From contig NC_089588.1 of NCBI RefSeq assembly GCF_019320115.1, forward strand, positions 119,276,015 through 119,340,014: a DNA stretch of 64,000 nucleotides, in the 5' to 3' direction. This document shows, piece after piece, positions 35,975 to 46,900 of this stretch (positions are counted from its first letter, which is position 1; each line of letters opens with the position of its first letter). The notes below the pieces were generated by a model. It saw only the letters and a list, made by a program, of their open reading frames with translations, had not been told where the DNA came from and ran no database searches. Origin of the DNA: Miscanthus floridulus (Eukaryota; Streptophyta; Magnoliopsida; Poales; Poaceae). A program made the position numbers and the translations under genes.

Positions 35975-36115
35975 AAATTTTAACCGTGGCGGGCACGTAA
36001 CAGCGCCCGTCGCGGTTAATCGATTAACCGTGGCGGGCAGTTTAAGGTGCCCGCTACAGTAAACATTTACCGTGGCGGGCGGATTATATTGCCCGCCGCG
36101 GTTAATCCATGGCTA
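35975..36115. repeat. Internal cluster of CACTA-B terminal-type repeats
   Basis: Three to four pairs of TTACCGTGGCGGGC and GCCCGCCGCGGTTAA lie between the two genes, exactly the motif of the element ends. Placed just before the leader of the second gene, they could be a promoter-linked binding site or the relic of a joined element. Confidence 0.85.
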
Positions 36116-38154
36116 TATATGTGCCGCTGCTCGCACAAATTTTCTTATTGCGTCGCGCCCTCGAATTCGACCCGAAGGGCTGCCGAAATCCCCGCCGCCG
36201 AGCTCCTCCGTGGTGACCCCCGCCCCCATCCTCCTCCCCCGTGCCCGTGCCCCGCCCCCGTCCTCCTCTCCCTTGCCTGCGCCCCGTCCCCGTGCTCCTC
36301 CGGCGCCCCGTCCCTGGAACCCTAGCTCCGGTGCGTCGCTGGCTCCGACCCGTCCGCCGCTGCCAAATTCCTCGATGGCCTTCTCCACCCTTCTCTAGTT
36401 CAGGCAGCACTACACAGCGCGCAAGGAAACAACGCCACCAGCGGTACGTGACCTAACCTCTGCATATATTTCAGATTGTGGGGCTTCGCTTCCTCAATTT
36501 TATTTCGTTTGGCATAGGTAATGCATACAAATACATGATTTTAACTAGAAGTGCCAATTTATACTTGGCTCTTTTCGGATAGAGTCAAAACTGTGCTGTG
36601 CCACATCAGGACTGATGTCTAAGTAAACTTCTGTGATGTGGACTTGCATTCTTGTGTACAAGGTTGGATTTTGTATAATGAGTAAACATAGCATTTGGGA
36701 TTTCATTTTTTTATTTATGAACTGAAACTATGAAAACAATTTCAGTAGTTTGATTATTATATTTGCATATGGAATGTCTACACATTAAGCAACATTTCGG
36801 TATTACCCTGCTGCATGGTTTGCGTGCTCGACTACTACAGACAAAATTATGAAATAACTGTTCATGAAAATAGTTTGACAACTTCGATTAGTAATGTGCA
36901 TATGGAATGTCTACAAATAATGAAATAAAACATGTCTGTATAATCCTGCTGCTTGGTTTGCATGTCTCATGTATCTAAGATATTTTTACTATATTCTAGT
37001 ATAGTTAAATGGCATATTTTTTTCCTTTCATGTGAATACTTATTCAATCTGCTATCAGTTATATATTTTCAGTAATCAAACCTCCAATTGGGGGCATAGA
37101 TACTGTGAGGTTATTTTGCAGTTGTATGAACTACTGAATGACCTACATCGTATTTCACTTGAATCTGACAGGACACGCACAGCTATAGCTTTTGCCTGTG
37201 AACACTACTAGTATACTGCCTACTACTACTCCCTCCTATAATACTCCTCTACTCCCTCCTATACTACTAGTATACTACTACTACTGCCTACCTGTACTCC
37301 CTCCTATAATACTACTAGTATACTACTACTAGTATACTACTAGTATACTACTACTAGTATACTACTAGTACTGCCTACTACTACTCCCTCCTCCTCTACT
37401 CCTCTACTCCCTCCTATACTACTAGTATACTACTACTACTGCCTACTACTACTCCCTCCTCCTCTACTCCTCTACTCCCTCCTATACTACTATTCTACTA
37501 CTGCTGCTCCTATTTTTGATTTGTGAAAGGTTTTTGTTTAATGGGGCTGGTTCCTTTTTTGGCATATGCAATGATGAACTTTTTTGGCATTTACCTCTCT
37601 TGCTTGTCATTGGCAGTTTGGCATTGCCAATTGCCATGATGCCCATTAATCCACTGCCTACACTCTACTACCTACACTCTACTGTCTACTGCCTACACTC
37701 TATATCTTGATGCAATTTTTTTGATTTGTGAAAGTTTTTTGAGATGGCTAGCTACTACTTATCCCCTTACTGGTACTCTACTGCTTGATGCAAAATGGTA
37801 CTACTATTCTACTACTGCTGCTCCTGTTTTTGATTTGTGAAAGGTTTTTGTTTAATGGGGCTAGTTCCTTTTTTGGCATATGCAATGATGAACTTTTAAA
37901 CTTATTGCTGAGGCAGTGGCATATGCAATGATGTGAACCCTTTTATGCTGAGGCAGCGGCGATGATGATCGAGTGCCCCCGCTAAACTAGGATGGCTTGT
38001 ATACCAGATACAAGCAACCAGTTTAAAAGCGATGTGATGACAATGGGGCAAATCTGAGCCAACTACTACTGCTTTACTACTCTAGTACTACTCTACTTTA
38101 CTACTCTATAACTGTGTCTATACAACTGAAATATGTATTCATTGTAGCTTTCCA
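36116..38154 (+). other. Leader and 5' intron of the CACTA-B second gene
   Basis: 36116-36445 is GC-rich and looks like a 5' untranslated or short coding exon ending ..CACCAGCG before GTACGTGA. 36446-38154 is AT-rich, intron-like, with ACT-rich tracts at 37195-37500 and a near duplicate (TTGTGAAAGGTTTTTGTTTA at 37520 and 37838). No other gene is seen. Confidence 0.45.
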
Positions 38155-41100
38155 ATGGCGGAGGAACCGATAAGCGAATGGCGCGACCCTACCCCTAGTG
38201 CATCATCATCAACTAGCCTCGAGAGCCAAGTGTCCGTGACCCCGAGGCCAACAAAGAAACGTCGTACAAAGGACGAAGATGATCCGACCTACCAACCGAG
38301 GGACGACGAAGTTGAAAGTGCGCGGTCTCCAAACCCTGAACAGATGCCGGTGGTGCCTCGAGAATTGAATTTCGAGGAGGAACCAGTCAGTGACAAAGAA
38401 CCCCCCCCCCCCCCCGCTCCATCTCCAACCACTTCAAGCAAGTCTAGTGGTCAGAGGACAAAGCTGAGAAGGGGGGAACACGGGAGGCACCGGAGGGAAA
38501 TCCACAGCGAAGTCCATGTGATCCATGAGGTGGGACCAGAGGGAAACCCGTTGTCGCCACCCACGGTCCTTGCCAAGTTCAGCAACCAGGTGGCATGTAT
38601 AGTCAAGGACAAGGTGGAGATCACTTGGGAGGAGTGGAACAATGTCCCGGTCGACTACAAGACACATATCTGGGGTGAGGTGACAAGGAGCTTCCATTAT
38701 CCCGAGGACGCCGATCTGGACAAGTGTAGGGAGTGGGTCATGCACATGGCAGGAAGAGCCTTTAGAAACTTCAAGTCCATGCTGACTAGGTACTACCTGA
38801 AGCTAGGCAAGTCACCCTATGTCAAATACACTATGGTGAAGGAACATCACTGGGAAGAGTTCTGCAAACAAAGAACAACAGAAGAAGCAAAGGCAAAGAG
38901 CGCCAAGTTCAGCGCACTCGCGAAGAAGAACCTGCACCCCCACCACTTGGGCATGACTGGGTTTGCTGGTAAGAGGCCCCAGTGGTGGGAGGAAGAAAGG
39001 GCTAGAGCTGCCACCGGGCTTCCCGATCCATACGACGGTGTAGACTTGAGGGCTAAGGACTTCATTTATGCCCGCAAGTCGAAGAAGCTCAAGGAGGGCG
39101 CGAGCAAGTTCAATGAGCCCAAGTTTGAGGAGGTGGAGAGGGCTCTCATTGAGGCCGCTAAATCCAAGGACAGCTTCGAGGTTCGCAGGGGCCAGGACTT
39201 GCTGACCCTGGCGCTGGGAACCCCCGAGCACCGTGGCCGCGTCCGTGGCATGTCGTCGAAGATGAGCTGGAACTCAGTGGAGTCATGGCAATCCGACGCT
39301 GCCACATACCAGTCAAGGCAGAGGTACAAGGAGGGCATCTTTCAGAAGGGCTATGATCAAGGCGTGGCCGAAATGATCAGTCGGTCCATAAAAGAAGCCT
39401 TCACGAGCAATGACCCAGATATGGTGTTGATGAGGTCACAGATGCTTCACCAGGCTGGCATGGCCGTGCCTCAAGTTCCACAAGGGCAGACACAAGGGCA
39501 GCCATTGCCGATGATCGAGGATCGCCCAAGGCACCCCGTCGATGACATCTGGCAACCCATGCGCGTCCACCTCAACATCCCGTTCGGCAGGGCGAAAAAG
39601 TTGACCGTGGGTGAGGGTTACATGGACCCCAAAGAAGATATCAAAGATTTCAACCAAGACCAGATCCCTGCCAACTATGCTGCCGTGATACTTACATGGT
39701 ATGCGACCCAATACGAAGAATTTGAAATGGAATATCCAACTGCACAAGGGGTAACGATCCTTGGAGCTGCCATTGGTTCTGAAGTCCTGTGGAACAAGGA
39801 CGACATAGAGATCATTCTCTCGACGCCGACTTCTACGCTGATGGCGACACCAGCATCACAACCATCCGTTGCCGGATCTTGTCCCCCTGATGATCCGGAT
39901 CACGGCGACGGCGATGACGAAGGCAATGGCGGGGATGACAAGGGAAGGAAGTCACCCCGAGGCACAAGCCCTCACCCTCGTTCTCCTCCTCCAACAACAA
40001 GTCCACCTCCACCTCCTGATAGTCCGTCTAAGGGCACAAGCAAAGGACCGGGAGGCACGGAGGAACCGGGGGCAAAGACACCACCTGCTGCCATTGCGAG
40101 CACAAGCCACTGTCCTCCACCGCCGGCGAAGACTAAAGGCGACCAAGGGCATCTCACATACTCACTTGAGTTCGAAAGGTATGGTAGCGGCGAGCATAAT
40201 TTGCTAATAACTTTTCTTTGCCATAATATGGTACTAACATTTCTATCCCAGGCCGAGATCACATTTCCATCTATTTCCTGAATCGGATGACTGCCCCGAC
40301 CATTACGAGCATGGGAAGTTCATGATAACCAAGGCCCAGCTCGTCGACGAGGAAAGGTGGGAGACAAGGAGGTTTCATCTCTGGTACATGGAAGTGGCAA
40401 AAGCTGGCCTACATGGTTTTCTAGTCAAGGTTGTGGCGGAGTACTTCCACTTGCCCGGCAACGATGTAGAACTCCCCGTGGACTTCCCCGACATGTACAG
40501 ACTACTACGGGAACAAGACCTTGACATCGCCCAAGTCACCTTGTTCTCTATGTAAGTGATGAATTGCGAGTTTCACATATCACCTGCCTTTGAATCGGTC
40601 AAGACTACTTATATATGCCACGATGGCTTGTCCTTGCAGGTTGATGGCCTATATATCCAAGGAACTAAAACTTGATGTTATCTATCTATCTCCAATGCAT
40701 ATTGCTCAAAGAGTCATCATTGGTTACCACCTAGATGACAATCATCCAACCATGAAAGACTTGACCAAGCGACAGAGAGAGGCGCACAGGAAGAAACTGA
40801 TGGACAATGAGAAGTTGAACATTTCAAGGTACATACTAGGAGCAATGAAGAAGATCAGGAGAAATGGGTGTATCGTAGCTGCCTACCACTTTGGGTAAGT
40901 CGAAGACATGCCTATAGAGATAAGTGGGTAGCTAGCTAGTATTATTATTTCTCATTGTAACCTGTATTTTGTTTCAATGGCGCAGCCAAGGCCTCGAGGG
41001 TCACTGGGTTGCATTTATCATCTACCCTCAGGATGGCAGGGCCTGCGTATTTGATTCGTTGAGAATGCCAAACTTAAAAGGGTACAAGGCCTTTGAAGAT

Positions 41101-41682
41101 TGCCTCAGAGTGTAAGTGACTGAACTGTCTTCTCATATGCATTCTAATGCCCTGCCTAATACTAGTACATTTCGTATAGCGCTTATAAGGAGTACGTGAA
41201 GGGTCCTGAATGCTATGATCAAAGAACAGAGAATTTTAAGGCTAAGCATAAGAACCGCATCAAAATCAGACGCAACTTTCCGGTAAGTATTTGAAAGGTT
41301 TAATTGTGCTTTCTGTTCATAAGCGTTCTAATGCCTGTATTCTAATGCTTGTATATCGATCATGCAGTGTGCCAAACAACCTGTAGGATCACAAACCTGT
41401 GGCTTCTACGTCTGTGAGTACCTGAGGGAGTGCAAGCAGTACAGCAGCAGTTGGAGGGTGCTCAAGAATGGATTGAACTGGTGGAGAGACGTGCAGAGCA
41501 CCCAACACTCCTTCAAGCAGACAAAGGCGGACATATGTAAGTTTGTCTTAGACAAATGCGTGCTTGAAGGGAGCACGTTCTTCAATGAGAACAGCCAGCT
41601 AGCGATTTTACCGGAGTACGAGAGGCTGAGGAAATGGCCCACGATGATGCGTCCGCAAGATTACTCCTTAGGGCATGTATAA
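38155..41682 (+). CDS. CACTA-B second gene: TNPA-like protein fused to a Ulp1 (C48) cysteine protease domain
   Basis: Six exons 38155-40178, 40252-40551, 40640-40894, 40986-41111, 41180-41282, 41368-41682, GT..AG with fitting phases, give an uninterrupted 1,040-residue product. The N-terminus is acidic and Pro/Ser-rich with a KKRRTK basic patch. Residues about 130-420 look like the plant Transposase_24-type region (LTRYYLKLG, HHLGMTGFAGKRPQWWEEE..) and 460-560 a DUF8039-like block (PMRVHLNIPFGRAKKLTVG). The C-terminal third is Ulp1-like: His in LEGHWVAFII, Asp in CVFDSLRMP, Gln and Cys in KQPVGSQTCGFYVCEYL. Such proteases cut SUMO or similar tags. It is open while its partner transposase is broken. 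Domain names are by look. Confidence 0.82.
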
Positions 41683-41877
41683 CGACTTTAATATATAAAT
41701 GTAATGAATTAACGATGACAAGAACGACTAAGTGAATGTATATATATGTATATTATCTCATGTGTAATGCCTGCATACTTTTTAAGTTTAATCTGTGAAA
41801 TCTAGATGTGATTTGAATTTGAATTTGAATTTGAATTTAATTATATGCCTGCTGTATTTTTTTTAATTCAGGAAATA

Positions 41878-42189
41878 ATTTACCGAGGCGGGCAAATAAT
41901 AATGCCCGCCACGGCTAACGAACATAACCGCGGCGGGCGGTGTACCGTGTCCGCCGCGGTAAAATAATTTACCGCGGCGGGCGGTTCAACATGACCGCCA
42001 TGGTAAAAGTATATTTACCGCGGCGGGCACGTTACACCGTCCGCCGTGGTAAATCAGTTAACCGCGGCGGGCAAAGCCGCCCGCCGCGGTTAAGCCACGA
42101 TTTACCGTGGCCTCTAGGCCGCGGCGGACGGCTTTGCCCGCCGCGGAAAATCAAAAACGTCCGCCTCCATTAAAGTTTGTGTAGTAGTG
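41878..42189. repeat. CACTA-B right sub-terminal repeats and terminus
   Basis: About eight copies of TTACCGCGGCGGGC or its complement, followed by GTGTAGTAGTG at 42179-42189 and the TAC duplication. Confidence 0.9.
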
Positions 42190-42340
42190 TACACCGGACG
42201 ATCAAATCGAAGTTTCCCCAATCCTCCAGCGCCGGTTATGCCGTCGGAGGCAAGGGGAAAAGCTCGATTTGGCCGCCGGAAAGAGGATCGCCTACTATTC
42301 GCCTTGTTAGGACTGTAGCGAGAGGAAAGGAGAAGAGATG
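42190..42340 (-). mobile_element. Retroposon-like sequence, right part
   Basis: GC-rich sequence continuous with 30400-31241 once CACTA-B and one TAC are removed. 42340-42580 beyond it (ORF-like but unsupported) is of unknown nature; the start of the retroposed unit is not clear. Confidence 0.35.
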
Positions 42341-42590
42341 AGAAAACTTGCGTGGCGTTTGTTCCGAGGGCCTTGGGTCCTAAAATGTTCTAACGAAAAT
42401 CAAGCCCACGGCCCACCTTTGCCAAAAGCAACGACCACGCTAGATGCTACTTGCCTTGGCGACTGGCGAGTCGTACATTCGTACTGCTATTACAAGCTCA
42501 CGTTTCGGGCTGCTGCTACCCGCGCCTGTCCAGTCCAACAGGCCGAAGCCCAGGTCAGGGTGCAATATTATTACACTAGCCCCTTAATTA

Positions 42591-43402
42591 GGAAAAATAT
42601 TCCAATTGGTCTCCTTGAACTATCAAGGTCATCCGAATTTTCTCTCTAAACTACAAAACCAATTTTTTGACCTCTCTCAACTTTTAAAACATTTTTTTTC
42701 ACCTTCGGTGGTTTTAATGGTGGTTTTGCTGGCGTGGTGCGAATAAGTTGAAAGTTCAGGAGGTAAATCAGACTATAAATATTTTTTTTAAACTAATATG
42801 CACAAAATCTTAAAAATAAAAATTCAAGGTTATCCAAACATTTTACATGGGAAAATAATGCAAATAAAGATCCTAGAATCTAGTTTAATCGTAGAAAATC
42901 ATCGAAATTTTGCTTTACCTCGAAAAATTATGAAACTAGTTTTAGATTTTTTTTCAAAAACCATGCTCTATCATGTTTAATCAAGGCACCATAAGATAGA
43001 AAACAAATTTTCTATGAATTTTTTATCAAACAACTGATTTTGTAGTTTTAGAATTTTCTGAGTTAAAACAATTTTTCTATGAATTTTGTAAGATTAAACT
43101 AGATTTAGGATTTATAATTTAATTATTTTTCCATGTAAAAATATTTATATAATTTTTGAAATTCTATTTTTTATAAATGTTTGGATTTTAAAAAAATAAT
43201 ATAGTCTGGTTTACCTCCCTAAACTTTCGACTTAGTCCGATTTATCTCTTCTGACGTGGCGCCACATCAACAAAACCGCCATGAAAACAACCTAAAATGA
43301 AAAAAAACGAATGGTTCTAAAAGTTGAGGGTGGTCAAAAAACTGGTTTTATAGTTCAGGGAGAAAAATCGGATGGTTGAGGGAGATAAATTGGACTTTTT
43401 CC
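42591..43402. mobile_element. Foldback MITE with long terminal inverted repeats
   Basis: Starts GGAAAAATATTCCAATTGG and ends ..CCAATTTATCTC complement then TTTTTCC; the first ~200 bp are an imperfect inverted copy of the last ~200 bp (for example GACCTCTCTCAACTTTTA against its partner near 43320). CTTAATTA stands on both sides (42583-42590 and 43403-43410). The 8-10 bp duplication and long TIR suggest a Mutator-like or hAT-like MITE. AT-rich middle, no gene. Confidence 0.8.
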
Positions 43403-43410
43403 CTTAATTA

Positions 43411-43986
43411 CCATGCAACCTGCATTATGTTCCACATTCAAAGCACCTAGCTAGAGTATTTGTATTTGTATGTTTGTTTTTCGTTAGGACCGCGTGCACG
43501 TTTTCTTTTATATTCTATGTATTCTGTCTTTTTAGTTCTCTACTTTTATTTTTCCACGTATTTCGTGACAACAATAATATCCATGCACCAGGGGCAGAGA
43601 CAAGCTAGGAGGCGGACAATAATATCCTAGCATAAGTTCTAATGGGTATGGGCAGGTGACACCCATCGTTACAAACCCACTGCCATCCCTAATTACAAAT
43701 CAATGAAGGAGATGGTCATTTCATTGCATATGAAGTTCAATGTGCATTCCAAAACGCACGAAACTAGACTTCGGATTTATTTTTACACAACAGTAATTTC
43801 TTTGCAGTAATGATCTATAAACGTTTCGTTCGAACGACACGCTACAACACATCTGAAACAAAAAAGAGAACAACCATGTGTGGTGAACTACTGCAACTAC
43901 TACTCCCCATCTCTCATTTATGCTGAGTCCATAACACATTCAATGGCGTGTTTGCAGATCCCAAACAACCCAGAACTAGGCTCCGA
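43411..43986. other. Downstream flank of ACLA
   Basis: 3' UTR and flank of the minus-strand ACLA gene. I searched it for 5' exons of the hydrolase-like gene without result. No other feature. Confidence 0.5.
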
Positions 43987-46900
43987 TTACGCTGCAGCCA
44001 TGATGCATTCAATTGCTTGTTTGCAGATTCCAGTCATTGTCGCTTCTGGTCCATACACCTGCGATGGATTTTTCAAAACACAATCAGCTCATTTATGTGG
44101 ACTGCTGACAATGATTTGCAACTACCAACAACAATGGTTGAATATTCTTTTTCACATCTATTTTCTGAGCTAAAGGATTTCCATCAAAAAGTTTTCCAAT
44201 ATGCTTAAAGGCAACTAGATCAGTACCTCAATTGGAACACCGAGTTCTGCACCAAGCTTGCGCATTTTGGCCAGTCCAGATTGGTAATTTGGGCCACCTC
44301 GGCGAACATAAATGTGCATCCTTGAAGCCTTCAGCTTGGATTCCTGAAAGTGAATCGTGTGGTGATTGGTGAAGAATCAATTAGGTGAACAGATATGAGT
44401 GGTGCCAAACATCAGCGAGGATTCTAAAGTGAGTGGCCTTAGGGCAGTCCCAATGCAGACTTCACCATGGAGTCTATCTCAATTAATTGCAGTGCCACGT
44501 AAGCATTTTGCTGACATGACAAGTAATTTAATGAAGAAAGAGAGTAAAAAAACAAGAAACGAAGTCTAATTTCGACTTCGAGTCGTCGTCCGCATCGAGG
44601 CGGTGGACTCCGCTTCGACCTCGCGATGCGTGGAGGAGGATCGAGTCCTCAGATCCCGTACGCGCATGCCGCCGCCAACGCAGTCATCCCGCGCGCAAGG
44701 CCTCTCCCGCGCGCGCCAAGGCCTCTCCCGCGCGCCAGCCCTCTCCCGCCCGCGAGCTCCTCCAGTTTTCTCGTGCGCGCCAACATTGCAGCGCGCCAAA
44801 TCGCCATCGCTGCCCACCATCTTCCGCGCCAAATCTCCATCCCGCGAGCTCAAGGGAAGACAAATCGAGCGCCCCCAAACTCCACACCACACCGGTAGGC
44901 ATCCCTCGCCCAGTTGCCCATGACCTAGCATCCCTCTCCTCCCAACAGCGAAATCCCAAATCCATACCCAAATCTCGATTCAGGATGAACAAACTAACGA
45001 AGTCCAATTCCCGGCGAGGTAGTGGTGTCCGTGGAACCCGATCTCCCTCTGTTCCGGTTGCAGGTGGTTCTGCAACTCGGAGCCATGCCACTGGCGGCGT
45101 TGCAAGAGCGGGTGCTGCAGTGGATACTGAATGGTAAAGCAAAAATTTCCCTCGAGAGTACATAGGAGGGTTAATTAAGCTGATCATGGCATACTGTTGC
45201 AGGTTATACCCACTAGGAGGGTTCTCAAATTTTCTGCAGTCCAACACATTTGCTAACCATCCAAATGGAAATAAAAATTTTCACTTTGTTGGTGCTGGAA
45301 TGAGTCAGTCTTCACCAATTGACCTAGGTAGTACAAGAACTCCCTCTCCAGCAGAGCAAACTCATGAACAAGGTGATGATTTAGATGTGCAAGAAGATGA
45401 AACAATTAACGTCGATGATGATTCTAGAACCGAGAAGCGTCTGAATTGGAAGGTCCCTGATGACATAAGATTGGTAGGTTGAAACCAAGCTATCTCCATT
45501 CACACTAGAAGACTAACAGTTGCCTTTTTTTTAATTATGATCTGTTTTGTTGTTTCTGTAGGCCTCTGCTTGGTTGCGTTGTTCGAAGGACCCAGTAGAT
45601 GGAAATGACAAGAAGTCAGATGCTTATTGGCAAGATGTTACCAACGAATACAACAAGACCGCAGAAAGTGGCCGTAAGAGGAACAAAAACCAACTGAAAA
45701 TACGTTGGGATCGTTCTAAGAAGCCATTAACGGATTTTCATGGAGTTTGGATTAATGCCAGTAGAGTGTGGCAAAGTGGGATGAGTGATGATCAATTGAT
45801 TGATAAAGCATTAGAGCAGTGGGCCGGCCAAAATGATGGTAAGGCCTTCCATCTGCAGCATATGTGGAAGGTACTACGTGGTCAACAGAAGTGGTCAGCG
45901 TATCTTGCTAGGTTAAAGAAGCAACAGGAAAAGAGTCCGAAGGCTAATGGAGCTCATTTGGTGAATTTGGAATTAGATGGAGAAAAGCGGCCTCCGGGAC
46001 ATAAGAAAGCAAAAAAAGAACAAAATGGCAAAAAGAATTCATCTGATGCTTTGGCTGAATTTAGTCGACAGTTTGAGAAGTTCATTGAAGCAACCAAGAA
46101 GAGCAAGGAAGACAGAGAAAAGATGGCTGAAATTCAGCAAAGCTTGGCTGATAAGAAGATTGAAGCAGGTAGACTTAACAGTGAAGCCCACTTCTAAGCA
46201 GGTAGACTTCCAAATCAGTAGTGCATGCAAATGTGAACAGCCATCCACTAGTGCATGCAAATGTGAACATCCATCCACTAGTGCATGCAAGTGTGAACAT
46301 CCATCCAGTAGTGCACGGCAGTTGTGACTATATATAGCACAGCCACGGCACCTATAGTCATTGCTTCCCTTTCTTTTCTGCTTCCCTTTCTTACCTACAG
46401 CCATCCTTCTCTGCTACCCACTGTTCACGACTGCCCTTTGCTGCCATGGATGGAGATGGGAGCTTCGACCCTGATGATCTGTACTCCATGGATGACTATC
46501 TTCAAGAACAAGATATTCTGGATGATCTAGGCGATCATCTTGTAGCTGGATTGCAGTCTGTTGTTGGTGCCATACAAGGTGGACGATCTCGTTCTGGTCC
46601 TAGGCGATATGTGGACAGGCCTCGTGAACAAGCAGCCCAACAAGTACTGGATGACTACTTCTCTCCAAATCCAGTGTACAACGAAACACAGTTTCGCAGA
46701 AGATTTAGGATGACGAGACCCCTCTTTCTGAAGATTGTAGAGGCCTTGAGTGGGTGGTCTGATTATTTCACATTGAGACATGATGCTCTGAATCGTCCTG
46801 GGTTCTCTCCAATTCACAAGTGTACAGTGGCGATCCGTCAATTATCATATGGCGGCTCTGCGGACCAGCTTGATGAGTACTTGAAGATGGCAGAAAGTAC

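Larger units (their letters stand above)
31242..42189 (+). mobile_element. CACTA element CACTA-B, complete, 10.9 kb
   Basis: Begins CACTACTACAGGAATC and ends ..TTGTGTAGTAGTG, with TAC on both sides (31239-31241 and 42190-42192). Both ends carry arrays of TTACCGCGGCGGGC and its complement GCCCGCCGCGGTAA (31290-31560 and 41878-42150). Inside are a TNP2-type transposase and a second gene ending in a Ulp1-type protease. A third cluster of the same repeats lies in the middle (35975-36115). It interrupts a retroposon-like sequence. Confidence 0.95.

Noticed and set aside
36047..36460. Pro/Arg-rich proteins encoded on both strands
   Set aside because: GC-rich leader of the CACTA-B second gene; frames overlap on both strands without domain or family.
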